Below are positions 11,270-23,550 of a stretch of 64,000 nucleotides of DNA, in pieces. Source of the stretch: Sesamum alatum. Taxonomy: Eukaryota; Streptophyta; Magnoliopsida; Lamiales; Pedaliaceae. Below the pieces are notes generated by a model. The model was not told the DNA's origin, ran no database searches, and worked only from the letters and a program-made list of their open reading frames with translations. Position numbers and translations under genes: made by a program. The stretch lies in the NCBI GenBank assembly GCA_034509735.1, contig JACGWO010000011.1:23730979-23794978 (forward strand), read 5' to 3'. Each line of letters begins with the position of its first letter. The stretch's first letter is position 1.

Positions 11270-11764
11270 ATGTGGCGAGAAAAAAGTACTCTAAGATAGG
11301 TTGGAAATAGAGAGCTCATAGCTTGTTCTCTCCTTTTGTTTCCTTGTCCATTTCCCGCTTCCAAAGGGCGAATTTTATAGGAGGAGAATGGGTGCCCGTC
11401 GTGCCAAATCTCCACCAGCGTATCTTGCTCGAGCTCGGTGGCCTGACGCCTCTGCCACCTAGATTGCGTGTGATTTTGTTCAAGGCGCTACCAGCATATC
11501 GCATCAACCCAGTTCTCTCGTTCCTCGTATAGGTCTTTGTCCTGTCCCATATCTCGTATCAATTGTCAGCCTGGATCCTCCTTAGTACCTCTTACCGAAC
11601 GTTGGTTTTGTACCTCATATCAAATCTCTGATTGAGTATTTATTGGTATTCGTCATCGGGATTCTCGCTGTCATAGTCTTTACGGGGTTTTTTTATGCGA
11701 GGCACTACTCGTTTTTCTTAGCTGTAACCCTTTTTTCCATTGACGTCTATTCTTATCCATACCA
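11270..11764 (-). repeat. LTR of a Tat-type gypsy element (minus orientation)
   Basis: Plausible TG...CA limits are TGTGGCGAG (11270) and ...CCATACCA (11764). On the minus strand, a G-rich tract (AACTGGGGGACTAG) sits just outside the LTR start as a polypurine tract, and TATAAAA-type wording occurs near 11375-11385. The segment 11450-11760 is similar, with gaps, to 61178-61463 in the same orientation. The antisense-ORF remnant downstream at 12313 gives the same layout as 54013-56296. Left boundary inferred. Confidence 0.55.
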
Positions 11765-12032
11765 CTAGTCCCCCAGTTTTCATCGCGTCCAATGTACCTG
11801 ATGGGATGAAAATTTTTGAATTTAATTTGTACTTTTTCGCGGCTGTAGGGATGCATGAGTCTCTTTGTTTCTCCCATCTTCTTTATCCTCAGTCATGATT
11901 GCTGATAGTCACCGCCCCATCTACTATAGACCATACACGTGGCATATGGCTAGGCAACCGCCTCATCTCCTCTCCTCCTTTCTTTATACACGTGTCCTTT
12001 TAAAGTGTTCCTTCGTTTTTCCTTTTACCCCC

Positions 12033-12042
12033 TATATAAATT
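12033..12042 (+). promoter_or_regulatory. TATA-like box for the antisense ORF remnant
   Basis: CTATATAAAT lies about 275 bp upstream of the ATG at 12313, in a pyrimidine-rich leader. The other antisense ORF has a similar box (54611). Position and similarity only. Confidence 0.4.
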
Positions 12043-12312
12043 CGTACCTCCTTACTTTCCACCCTATTTCAATTTCATTCCTTCCTCCGATCATCTTCCT
12101 TACGCCGGCATCTTCTGCTATTCATCCTTTTTTTCTAAGCGCAGAGATATTTTACCTTTTATTCTCTTGTTTTTAGCAGTAACAGGTTGGTTTTGGCCTT
12201 AGATATATGGCTTGTGTAGTTCATGGAAGGTGAGTACACCACCTCTAACTGAACCTCTTCTACCTCTTCCTCTCCCTCTCCCTCTCCCTCCTCCGATCGA
12301 ATTAGGAGAAAA

Positions 12313-12727
12313 ATGCCTCGCCGCACCAGGGCCTCTTCCTCCAAGGAGTCTTTTTCTCCTGTTCCTAGTGACATTTCTCCTTACTCTTTTGCCACCATTT
12401 CTTCCATCTCTTAAATGTCAGCCAAATCAATTGTCAAAATCATAAAAACCCTAAATTTGTTGGAAGGCTATGAAATTATCACCCCTGTAGAATATCAATG
12501 GGAAAATAATCCTCCCCCTGGTTGAATTATTGTTTACGCCGCCCTAATGTATTTTAGGTTTGAGGTTCCCTTGGACCCCTTTTCTAGTGGATCTCCTGGT
12601 GGTTCTGGGCATCCCACCTGGCCAACTGATCCCTAATTCATATAGGCTAGTGATTGGATTCCTTCTCTGTTGCCAACCATATCATCTCGAACCCTCATTG
12701 GAAAGCTTCATTGGCGTTTTTGCCCTT
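12313..12727 (+). pseudogene. Antisense-ORF protein remnant of a Tat-type gypsy element
   Basis: From ATG at 12313 the frame reads MPRRTRASSSKESFSPVPSD. It meets stops at about 12412 and 12523 but stays recognisable (ITPVEYQWENNPPPG). After a frameshift near 12570 it continues with FLVDLLVVLGIPPGQLIPNS and RLVIGFLLCCQ. The last part strongly resembles the N-terminal wording of plant 'putative gypsy type transposon'/'plant transposon protein' families (PF04195-like). Those are typically encoded antisense to pol in Tat-lineage elements. Homology to other repeats takes over at about 12728. Decayed; function of the family unknown. Confidence 0.65.
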
Positions 12728-13125
12728 AGGGAGAGATCCCCTAATTCCTTGATAGTAATAGGTCTGGTATAGCTCAAGAGAGTATATCGGATTAAATTGA
12801 GAAAAACCTCACTGTGTGAAAATACTCGTTTGTTCGATTAATCCGTTAATATTGAATTCGTTGTATCGATTAGGTGGACCTATAGCCGTAGTACTTCTCT
12901 CTAAATATGCGTTTTTTTTTTTTTTTTTGTCTCCAACGTAATTACTTGCCATAGTTGATTTTATTGTTTTTTAGTAGTTTCTATAAATCATCCAAACTTT
13001 CGATCATCCAAATAATTAGGGGTTAGTCATAGTTGTGGTAATTACTTCATTAAATACTCGTGGGTTCAATATCATTTGTAGTACTTGATAGCTAGTGCAC
13101 TTGCTAGTACATATTTTTGCAATCA
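12728..13125 (+). repeat. Athila-type LTR fragment (plus orientation)
   Basis: This segment matches, as a reverse complement, 15028-15425. Shared wording includes CCCCTAATTCCTTGATAGTAATAGG, GAGAGTATATCGGATTAAAT and CACTTGCTAGTA. It ends in ...TTTTTGCAATCA (13125). Here the gypsy primer-binding region is absent; the neighbour is the leader of a copia element in the opposite orientation. Confidence 0.7.
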
Positions 13126-13166
13126 GATCTATGGCCGCTTACACCGAATCGAGCTCTGATAGCCTT
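13126..13166 (-). other. Copia leader with primer-binding-site-like sequence
   Basis: On the minus strand the bases just after the LTR end (13167) read AAGGCTATCAGAGCTCG, close to the TGGTATCAGAGC wording of plant initiator-Met primer-binding sites. Only ~40 bp of leader remain before the Athila LTR. Confidence 0.6.
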
Positions 13167-13998
13167 TGAAGGGGGTGGATCCGCCCGGGAGCGCGAGCAA
13201 AAGTGCGAAAAGAGAGGCATTTTAAAACATAATGACATTTCTCCCATGGGGTGTGCTCTTGGGTGCTCTGCCATATGTTTGATGTAGGATATGAATACAC
13301 TAATGGTTGCATCATATAGGGCACATAGAAAAAGGTCATACGAAAAACTACACAAAATAAAGCAACTATTACCTTTGTAGTTTTTCTTCGTAAACCCCTA
13401 CATCAGTTGTTCCCCGTTCAACAAGTAGATTCGTTCACTTAGACTGCAACCGTAGGAGTCGTCTAATGATGTCCAGACCACACCGAGCGAGGTTTTGTTC
13501 TCTCTCTAGAGAACACGAACCTTTCGAAAGACAAAGAACAAAAGGACTACACTATCGTATTAGTGTTGCTCTTCATTTGATCCAAGATAATTGAAGAAAC
13601 AAGGGATGAGATAGAGAGGGAGAAGTGGTGGCTGAGAATGGCTAGAGTGAGGGAGCAAGTTGATTTTCTTTTGCTCGAAAAATGACATGTACATCTTTTT
13701 GTTTATGAATGTGTATATACCTATATATACATAATTAATGAGACTATTGGAATGTGTCTAGGTACATCCTAAAATGTCAAGATATATTCCAGTCAATCAT
13801 CCGTTAATCTTCAATCAAGCTTCTCCTTTATAAGGTATGATCAAATTATACCAAGTAAAGGAGACTTGATTGGAGTTCAGTTGTTCTTTTCCAAAAGGAA
13901 CAAGTCTTCATCATCCAAGAATAGTAGGGCCGATTTTTGCTCCAAAAAGAAGCTGAAATCGGTCCTATCCATTTATGAAAAGAGTTCAACTGGCCCAT

Positions 13999-14898
13999 TT
14001 GACCACATGCACCGCAGGGTCCTATGGGTGCAACAACCCACATTGTAGCTCCAAGTTTATTCACTTGTTGTGTTAGTGCAGCCAACTGAGCCGATACCGC
14101 AGTCATTGCGTCAACTTGGTGGACGCCGGCCACTTGTCGGTCTTGACCATACGGGTACAAGCTGGATGCTATTTCATCAATGATTGTGAGCCCCTCTGAT
14201 GGTAGTTTCCTCAATAGTAGCCTGGTTAGCCAACGTGACACCATTGTAGAATGTTTGTACTTGCCGCCATACTGGTAGCATGTCCCTAAAACATTCCCAT
14301 GCATCATGCAATGATTCCCTATCTGTCTACACAAAAGAACTAATATCATTCAACAACTTAGCAGTTTTAGATGGGGCAAAGTATTTAGCAAGGAATTTGT
14401 GTCAATTCTGCGCAAATCATTATACTACAAGCAGGTAATGCCTGAAGCCAATCTTTGTCCTTATCACATAATGGGAATAAAAAAAAGCCTAAGTCTAATA
14501 GCATCATCACTAACACCATTGAACTTAAAGGTATCACAAATCTCAAGAAAGTTAGAGAGGTGCTTATTAGGATTCTCGTCAAGCAAACCAGAAAATTGCA
14601 CTCGTGTTTGGATCATTTGAATAATGGCTGGCTTGATCTCAAAATTGTTGGCTTGGACTGTAGGTTTGGCAATGTTGTATATCACCCATCAGTTGTTGGG
14701 AACAAGTATTCTATCATCGGCCTCTCTACGACCCTTGCGTTCTCCATGACCAGGTCTATGAAAGCTAGTTGGTCTTTCGTGTCGGAATTTCCACCACTTT
14801 CGCCTCTCTCGATGGTGTTCTTCTCTTGGTAGAAGGTTCTTTCAATTTATTGATCGAATTGTACTAACTCCCCACCACTCCTTCGTGTCATCAAACTC
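13999..14898 (-). pseudogene. Athila-type gypsy gag remnant
   Basis: Reading the minus strand from about 14898 (MTRRSGGELVQFDQ), frames broken by stops and shifts give wording typical of Athila gag (Retrotrans_gag): KPAIIQMIQTRVQFSGLLDE, HLSNFLEICDTFKFNGVSDD, AIRLRLF, then EGLTIIDEIASSLYPYGQDR and MTAVSAQLAALTQQVNKLGA. A Cys/His-rich zinc-knuckle-like end lies near 14000. The sequence stops abruptly where copia LTR resumes. No pol is present. Confidence 0.8.
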
Positions 14899-14987
14899 GA
14901 AACCAAAGAAAAAGAACAAGTGAGGTAAAAATAAAGATAAAAATAATGCAAAGAAAATTGAATTAATTAAGACTAGCGAGTTGTGAT

Positions 14988-15027
14988 ATTATTTCGAATT
15001 GAATCCCCGGCAATAGCGCCAGAAACT
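14988..15027 (-). other. Athila primer-binding region
   Basis: On the minus strand, just inside the LTR end, the sequence reads TTTCTGGCGCTATTGCCGGGG. This is a close variant of the TGGCGCCGTTGCCGGGG block that follows the 5' LTR in Athila elements. It fixes orientation and LTR end. Confidence 0.75.
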
Positions 15028-15785
15028 TGATTGTAAAAATACATACTAGCAAGTGTACTAACTATCAAGTAGTATAAAAGATATCGAACCCACGAGGATT
15101 TAATGACGTAATTACCACAACTATGACTAACCCCTAATTATTTAGACAATCGAAAGTTTGGATGATTTATATAAACAACTAAAAAGCAATAAAATCAACT
15201 ATGGCAAGCAATTATGTAGGAGACAAAAAAATGCAGATTTAGAGAGAAGTGCTACGGCTGTAGGTCCACCTAATCCATACAATGAATTCAATATTAACGG
15301 ATTAATCGAACAAACGAGTATTTTCACACACTGAGATTTTTTCCTATTTAATCCGATATACTCTCTCGAGCTTTACCGAACCTATTACTATCAAGGAATT
15401 AGGGGATCTCTCCTCTCCAAAACCCATGACAATAATGCATTAGGATCAATGAAAAACCTATGGAGTCAGATGGATCATGCCTATGTATATCTACACATCA
15501 TTTAATCCACACCATGAATTATTTTATCCACTATGCTAAATTCCCTCTCGATTCATCAACATAATTAATAAATTTAAGAGGTGATCAAACTCTCAAATAA
15601 TAGCAACAAACACAATGATTCATGGATATGAGAAAATAACAACTAGATTAATCCGGAAAATATCTAACACATTGTATCAATTAGGTCTTCCATAAGCCTT
15701 AGCACAAACAGATATTAGTTCATACTGACTCGAACTAAAGCTAAAGAGAAAGATTGAGAAAAACTCATGGAGTATTGGATTAGGT
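15028..15785 (-). repeat. Athila-type 5' LTR (minus orientation)
   Basis: Bounded on the low side by the primer-binding region (LTR end ...TTTTTACAATCA on the minus strand). The part up to about 15425 matches the inverted piece at 12728-13125. The upper boundary near 15785 is where copia-LTR wording resumes (compare 27440-27540) and is approximate. Confidence 0.6.
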
Positions 15786-17342
15786 TTGATTGTACTCAAC
15801 CTCCAACCATATTAGCACAATATGTGGACTACCTAACCATCATGGCAAGCCACATCATTGCTTACATGCAGCCACATCATTGCTTACATGGAAGACTTTC
15901 AACTCCTCTTAAACTTGCATCAAACTTTTGAGCTTTGATTTCAAGTCATGGACTGGTTTTGACCTGTCTCGATTTAATCAAATTAAATCAAGTGATCCAT
16001 GGGTTTTGAATTAATTCAATTAATTCTAAACCTTATGGAAATCCAAAAGTTTATTTAATTCAATTAAATAAACATAAGCTCAAACACTAATTAATTGATC
16101 CAATCAATTAATTAAACAAAACTCAATAAATTAATCCAATTAATTTAAAGGTATTAAGTCCAAAATTAATTAATCCAATTAATTAATTCTTGGTTATCCA
16201 TCCAACGGACTTTCCCAATAAATTATACAATCATTTATATTCTCCTTGAATTAATTTAATACAATTAAATTAATTCACTTCTTTCAAAATTAATTTCAAA
16301 TTAATTCCACTACTTCTATAGTGATTTGTGTGTGACTCTTTAGGTTCACCCTCAGCTAGACTTGGGCTTGTGTCCAATACAACTGATTAATTAAATCCAA
16401 TTTAATTAATTATTTCTGATTAACCATTAATCAGAACTGCCCGTTACCATGGATGGCCGTCTAGCAACAGTCCATGGCACTAGAGACTAGGTGAATATTT
16501 GCGTGAATATTTAGGCTCCGAATTTCATATAGTTACAGTCCTTCCGTCGATCATCTCCCGACCTTAGTCTAGGACATGGAATTGGGCGCTAGTTCCCATC
16601 CTGGACTAGGCAACTATGCTTCAAACTCGAGACGCGTTTACTCTATTGATCGACCGAGGGAACCATTCCCTACTCGACTAATCGCTATAGCCGTAGACTT
16701 GAAGAGTCTAAACCATCTCAGAGCACATAGGAGACATAACTGTCAAATACTGACAAGGGACAGATTCTCTCTTGGAATCCACCGTCCTCACCACATACTT
16801 CGACTGCACTGGAAAAGGCTTATAATGACCATATCAAAGACACGGTCACCTCTCGTCAGATCCAAGATACAACCTTTATATGCATGCGACTATCCATGAT
16901 TCCTCAAGTCCGAGGACTAATCTCGTACTATTGGAACCGGAACTTCCAGTCATACCGACCAAGCCTCCAAGGCTTCCATATGGCGATTCCCGCGAGTCAG
17001 TTTAGTCAGTCGACTACCTTGCTAACTAACCCACTAAAATTGCATAAACGACCTATGTCTAGCACCGATGAAACTCGGCACTCACCCAGTGAATGCAATA
17101 CTTAGTGCAAGTCTGTATAGGGCACTCAAGGCCCAGTCTTCAGGTCCTCGACTTGCAACGTTTCAGACCGACCTTCAAGGAGTTGGTTTCATAGATTCAA
17201 TGTGAGTAGTAAGCAAAACAAACACATTTTGCCAATGATGAATACTTACTATATCCATCAGTATAATATCACTATTACAAAGATCAATGAATAGTTCCCA
17301 TAACAACCAATCTAATTGACTTTCTGGTCACCTATTCTAACA

Positions 17343-18280
17343 GATCAGTGTTGTTGCTGCTCCATTTTTTGCATTGGTTTTATTGGTTTTTCATGAGAGG
17401 ATACTTTTGCAAGTTGATTGCGAAGGAAAGTTGTTGAATACAAAGAAAAAAAAAAAGAAAAGAATACGTTTAGGAAAATGAATAAAAAAACATAAATAGA
17501 AAATTGGAAAAAATTTGAGAAGAAAGAAGAAAATAAGTTTTGGAGAAAAAAGAATAGCAGCTTTTGAGAGTGCAAGTTTTATTATTAGGCTTTCTATTGC
17601 CTTTTTGTTTTTCTATGTATGGTTGGTTCGTTTTTTTGGGCTAAATTTTGGCCCTTGGCCCTTTGTTCCTTGGACTCTGAATTTGCAATTGTTGGGCTTG
17701 TTTCTCTATGTCATGACTTAGGGGTGAACCTCTTCAGTTTATGAGGCCTACTCTGGACCGAACTCCTCTCCACTTGACCGAATGGGCTGGCACTTCCATC
17801 TGGGCCTTATTTGAAAACTTGGCGTCAAGAGTTCATGGGTAGCCTTCTTTGGCCCGTCTGACATCTTGCTGCACCTCACCTTCATGGGTTGCCACCTCAG
17901 GGCGTTCTCGTTGGGCTGCCACCCTTTGGGGCTAACTTCTACCGAGCCATTTCTTCATTTGGCTGCCACTCCACTAGGCCATCACTTCATGGGCCACCGT
18001 CGCACTAGGCTCCCTCCGCTTGAACCAATCTGGGCCTATTCGTCCCACTACTCCATCTCCAATTCTTTGGACCATCAATGCGCTGGGCTTTTTGTGGAGT
18101 AGTCATTCTTCCCTCCTGTTGGGCCTTTTTGTTAGGCTGTTCTTTTGCTTCCCATTTTTGGGCTTTTGTTAGTGTAGGATCATTTGGGTATGTAAAACTT
18201 GTACGATTCCTTTGATTTTATGTAGAAGGGATGAGAATTCTAAAAATTCCCATTTAAAAAAAAAAAAAAACCCTAAACCC
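17343..18280. other. Intergenic, no gene seen
   Basis: Between the copia LTR and the SmB retrocopy. It contains A-rich runs (17440-17560) and G/C-richer wording at 17640-18150, but no recognisable domain on either strand. Confidence 0.45.
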
Positions 18281-18374
18281 TATACCCAAAACTTTAAACC
18301 TTAAACCCCTCTCTTCCTCTGAAAACTCAAAACCCTAGAGAGAAAAAGAGGTTGCAATTTTTGATCTTGCGAAA

Positions 18375-19149
18375 ATGTTGATGTCTAAGAGTTCCAAGAT
18401 ACTACATTGCATTAACTACCCAATGCGGGTGACAATCCAAGATGGCCGTCAACTCATCGAAAAATTCATGGCGTTCAACCGACACATGAACCTCAATATT
18501 TGGTGACTGCGAAGAGTTCCACAAATTACCCCCGACAAAGAACACAAAGACTGCCGCACACTATGCCTCGTCCTACTCAGGGGCAAGGAAGTCATCTCGC
18601 TCACCGTTGAAGGCCTTCCTACCCCCGACAACTCTCATCTCAAAACTATTTCCTCTAACGCAATTCTTGAGCCTGGAATCGGCTGTAGTGTCGTTATTAG
18701 GTCGTTTACCCAGACTCAACTTGGAATTGTGGGGCCCGTCCGCAGTGTTTGTGGGCCCGTGTCGGGTATGATACAACTCCAAATCTCTAGGCCCCTTTAG
18801 GTATCAGTTCCACCTATGTATTACCCTCCGCAGCTGCAAGTGGCTCCCCCGCCGGGGGGGTTTCCACAGAGGCCCGGAAGGCCGATGCCTCCTCCGCCAC
18901 AATTTAGGCCCATTGTACAGCCACCAAGTGGGTTTGCTCCTCCACCTCAGTTTGGATAGAGGCCACCGACCCTCTAATAATGAGGGGTCCACCATAGCTT
19001 GGGCCGCAAGACTGAGAATGCCTAGAGGTCCTCCACCTAGCCAGCAAGCACCAAGACTATGCATGCCCCCTCCACCACCACCAGGTGGACAAGTTCAGAT
19101 GTTTGGTCCGCCAAGGCTTGAAATGCCACCTCCGCAGAATCAACAATAA
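18375..19149 (+). pseudogene. Processed pseudogene of SmB (snRNP-associated protein B)
   Basis: SmB is a core component of the spliceosomal Sm ring. Here the start (ATG 18375) gives MLMSKSSKILHCINYPMRVT and IQDGRQLIEKFMAFNRHMNL, the Sm1 motif region. A one-base deletion near 18500 shifts the frame at the expected GDCEEF segment. The Sm2-like LCLVLLRGKEVISLTVEG follows. The tail is the SmB type: PPMYYPPQLQVAPPPGGFPQ, then PQRPGRPMPPPPQF, GGQVQMFGPPRLEMPPP and a final NQQ stop at 19147-19149. It is continuous and intronless, the upstream leader has AAACCCTAAACCC-type 5'UTR wording (18270-18360), and there are several further stops. A retrocopy is the simplest reading. The source gene is not in the window. 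Confidence 0.85.
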
Positions 19150-19992
19150 TAGAAAGGTGGTTTCTTTAGGAATTTCTCAGTTCAGTTGTTCAACTGCCTT
19201 GAAGATTCATCCCAAGAAAGCTACTAGTGGATTTGGACATGTTGTGCTATGTGTAGTAATGCGATGTTCAATTAGTAACTAAGCTTCCTTATCCATTGGC
19301 AATTAGGATGCATTTATGAGGCGATTTCACAGTATTTGACAATGAATATATATTTTGTCTGAGCAAACTCTTCGCGGATGAATTTGTATTGCAATACAGT
19401 TTCATGAGTACTCGCAGATGTTTCACTAGAAAAAAAGAAAACCTTTAGTTTTAACACGGCCTGGGAGGTTGAATGACTTTGTGGCACTAAACAGCAAATT
19501 TATGATCTTCATCTCTTAGGCCAACAATATCTTTTTTTCTGTGGCGTATTTCAAAATTTGGATCCCAGTTGATACCTGGTTGCAAGAGAAGGGTTTTGTG
19601 CTTGTGTCAAAATGTGTCATTTGCGCTGAAGGGAATCTCTTTCTCGTTTATTTATTAACAGCCTAAATCCATACAAGTTTGGAATTAAACTATAAAACGA
19701 GGATAATGTTGAAAAAATAAACTATAAAAACTCCTATTGCCAATTTCAAATTCGAAAGGACTAAAAACACCACAATCCCTATAGAATATTTATGTGTAAG
19801 GTCAATAATATCAAAGGGCATTACATTGTAATTATTCAAGTACACTTGATAAGAAGATTATTCTTAGTTGAAAGTAATACGTCATGAGCAACTATTTTCT
19901 GTGGGTAGCATCAAATACTGAAGTTGTTGTCAGCTTCATCTCCCATCAACTGATAGGTCTCATAAACGCCCGAAGAATGTAGCGATTGATGC
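19150..19992. other. 3' flank of the SmB retrocopy and of the pyrophosphatase pseudogene
   Basis: The left part is likely derived from the SmB 3'UTR, with an A-rich stretch at 19429-19445 as a possible former poly(A) tail. The right part is the 3' flank of the minus-strand pyrophosphatase. No other gene is seen. Confidence 0.45.
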
Positions 19993-20171
19993 TTATCGCT
20001 TCAATGTTTGCATAATATATTCAGCATACAGGTCACTGCACCCAACAATTAGATACTGATGTAAGGTACAGTGTTAATCTTATATCTATAAAGATAAACA
20101 TGGAATAAACTAGTTCTGCATATATAGTCTCACATGTCCAGCAGGACATTGAGAAGTAGTTAACATGTTGA

Positions 20172-20690
20172 TTTTAGGCAAAACTGTAAAATTAATCATG
20201 TACATATGGGATGTGGCAAAATTGATCTTGTAACTAAGGGACTAGCAATTTTAGTCTTTTATATTTTAAATTTATAACAATTTTGGTCCTTTCGATCATT
20301 TTAATTAACAAATCAAATTGGGGCGTAGAATTTTAGCATTCAAATGGACACCTTTTACACAGTCAGCATCCTACGTGGATGCTGACGTGACTCACTGCCC
20401 ACCACCACCTCACCGACCACTATCCATTTCTTCTTTGTGAGGAGGAGGTGGGAAGATACTGTTTTTTTTTTCCTGTCCATTTGGTCTGCCCAACATCTAC
20501 ATAGGATGCCATGTGTTTTAGTCGAATCTAGTTGACAGACAACACCCTAATCCCAATTGTTCGATTAATTTCCTTCTTTTTGATCGGAAGAACTGAAATT
20601 GCCACTAACTGAAATCTATAAGAATAAAATTTACTAATTTTGGCACCCCTTATATGAACGATTATTTTTTTGCTATTTTGCCTTAATTTT
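20172..20690. mobile_element. MITE-like element in the last intron of the pyrophosphatase pseudogene
   Basis: The left end (TTTTAGGCAAAACTGTAAAA ... GGGATGTGGCAAAATT) is matched by the reverse complement of the right end (TTAAGGCAAAATAGCAAAAA ... GGGGTGCCAAAATT). Arms are about 60 bp and imperfect. It lies wholly within the 20036-20752 intron. Non-coding; superfamily not assigned. Confidence 0.65.
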
Positions 20691-21715
20691 ATCTTTGTGT
20701 TGCTACTTTATTATTTTCTAAGAAAATGGTCCTGAATAATGAGTGACGTTACGTGGAATTTTTTATTGACATCAATTGCAGTTTTTCAGGAGACAAAAAA
20801 GCGTTGACTGCAACCTCTTTATTTTCATTCTTCTTATCTGCAAAAATAATTTGTTAGACCATGTTTCAAAAGTAACTCTCAAAATTTTCATAAGGGAAAA
20901 TGAAAACAAGCAGCAAAACTTTTACATACAGTCTTCAAAGAAGCGTCGAATTTCAGCAAGTCGATGAGGGGGAAGTTGTTTAAAGTCTGTGTAGTGTCTG
21001 TATTCTGGATCGTCGGCACATACTGCTATGAGCTTGTCGTCTTTTTCGCCCTGTTTGTGTTTAGTATACAAAGCTTAAAATTCGTGTAAACATGGTTGGT
21101 TTCATACATACCAGTTATATATGTGTACACCCGTGTATGTGTACAAAAATTTTAAAAATGTAAATAATTTAAGTATGATTATACTGAATTTTTTTGTTTG
21201 TAGAAAAAACGGTAATATGAAAATAATTATGATAAAAAAATAATTAATTTTGAGAGACAATATTTGGAGCAAAAGAAAGAGAAAAAATATTAACTAAAAA
21301 TAAAAAAATATTTACAAAAATATATTTTACCACTTGTAGATAGTGGGAGGAATGTGCAAGTTGGTGGGTGGGAAAATAAAAGAAAAAATTGACAAAAAAA
21401 GAGAATAATAAATGTGTGCTCTCTCAGTAATACATAGCACGAGTATATGTGCACATACAAATTTGTGTGCACAATAAATTTAAATTTTACAAAAAAATTA
21501 TTAAAAACTAAAAAATCAATAGATCAATAAATTGAAAATACTAATAGACTGTTCATTAATTATATAAAAGTATACCCAGATAATCAAAATCCAAAGCATA
21601 GCTGGTATGTGCGACCTTGTACGTTTATACATACCTGGTCAATCATGGGCATCAACCCTATAGGCCTAGCTCTCAGAAGGCTTCCAGGAAGGACAGGCTC
21701 CTGTTCCCATAATGT

Positions 21716-21745
21716 GTATATATATATATATATAGAGAGAGAGAG
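21716..21745. repeat. (TA)n(GA)n microsatellite
   Basis: Compound dinucleotide repeat just upstream (gene strand) of pyrophosphatase exon 5. Confidence 0.9.
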
Positions 21746-23550
21746 TATGTAATGAGTTTAACTTATTAACAAACAATCTAAGCAACAAATAAAAAATTTA
21801 AAAAGGTCCATGAGATGCTACGTACTAGCCTTCTATATTAATTATATATTTTGAATTGGAAAAATCAGAAGCTTGGATTTGTGGTTAGATTATAGCATAG
21901 CACTATAGTCACAATTTAAAGACAAAAAAAAGAACAATATCCAGATCGAAAAATTCTTGTTTGGATCAATTTGGTCGAATCAAATCAATTATAAAGCAAG
22001 ATGTGATATAATTGTTATAATGATTGATCACGTTCTTTAAAACTGTACACCAATCACACGAAAATGTTATTGGACTTGTCATATAATTGGTTCAAATTAA
22101 TCGAGTCGGATCGATCTAGAATTTCCAATCCAAATTAGGCGGAAAAAAGAACGCCAGTCATAAGATGTCAAATGATAAAGTTGCCAATGATTATATGTCA
22201 CATAGTAAAATATGTTGCATTGCCATGATGATTATGATTATATGAACTTAATACTGATAAAATTTTATAATAAAATTTTATTGAACAACACTAATGAACA
22301 CAATTGTTAAAAGTATAAATTGAATAAGCACCATTCTCATTACAAAATAATTTGTGAATGGAAAATAAAATTAATTATTTTCACTCCATATATATAATAA
22401 TTAAGATGGTTCACATGCATGTCACGTACATTTCTCCGATCATTTGTTTTTATATGCAATTTTTTTAAAATTACAAAATAAAATCATCAAAATAGATTCA
22501 TTTATGATTGAAGTTGTCATTCTCATTACTTACAGAACTAAAATTGTGATTTTCCCGTACACTCTACGTAGTTATCTAAAATTACAGTCTCATTGAACCA
22601 ATAACATATATGATTACGAATGTGCTGTGGCACATGAAGAATGTGTAGAATAATTTAATTCTCATAACAAAAAAATGACAAATAATTAAATAAACATATT
22701 GAAAGAGATTAAAAAAAAAAAAAAGGAATAGTATGGAAATGGAAATACATGTAGAAGTTGGAGAGATAAAGAAAGAACTTTGAAAGGGGAAATTACTTGA
22801 CATGTAGAACACCTAAATGCTAATCTTTAATTTATCTAAAAATGTGCTCTTTCAAATCAAACAAAAAGATCAATGGTCCCCATGTCCGAGTCTTTTTTTT
22901 TATGGGAAAAGTTGAGTCTTAAACTCTTCTTTGGTCTGACAATCAAGAGGTCGTGAGATTATGACCTACAAATGTAGGTGTTTAATCTACTTTTATAATA
23001 GTATATGTATATTATTTTTTTATTTTCTTTGAAGTTGTTGATAGATTTAAAAATGTTATTATACAACGTATTGGATGTTTTAATAGTGTGTTAGTTCATT
23101 TAAAAATATCTCCGTATTTAATAAAAAAATCAAACAAAAAGAAAATATTCAAATTAGAATAAATATATCCAATTTCGAGGCGGCGTTCTTACCTGCATAA
23201 GGACCAAAATATCCAGAGGTCGTTTGTCTTCAACATAGTGTGCGTGGGATGAAACCATAGTTATGGGGATAAAACAACTGATGAGTATAGCACTCGATCT
23301 ACCTGAAAATTTGTGAATTTGTGAACACAACCAAAAATGATGAATTCATTAATGTTGGCCAGACCATTATCTAGTTTGAGTTCTCTAATGTTCATTGCGA
23401 CAATACAAACCATTTATCATGCCTGTTTTCTTGTCCAGTTCGTATTTGACTTTACTTCCTTTCGTTATCTCAACAACCTAAGGAACATACTCAATCAGTA
23501 CTGCACTTGAAGAATAGTTTTTTCCAACACAAATGAAGATATATTATGGA

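Larger units (their letters stand above)
13167..17342 (-). repeat. Long copia LTR (minus orientation), split by an Athila fragment
   Basis: On the minus strand it starts TGTTAGAATAGGTGACCAGA (17342) and ends ...GGCGGATCCACCCCCTTCA (13167). The same ends, in plus orientation, limit the copy at 33534-35745. The LTR is continuous except for 13999 to about 15785, where Athila LTR/gag sequence interrupts it. The two LTR parts add to about 2.4 kb, similar to the other copies (2.2 kb). No coding sequence is expected in the LTR parts. Confidence 0.8.

Noticed and set aside
17866..18102. 78-codon frame with many His/Leu/Pro
   Set aside because: No domain, odd composition and no splice or UTR context; treated as chance.
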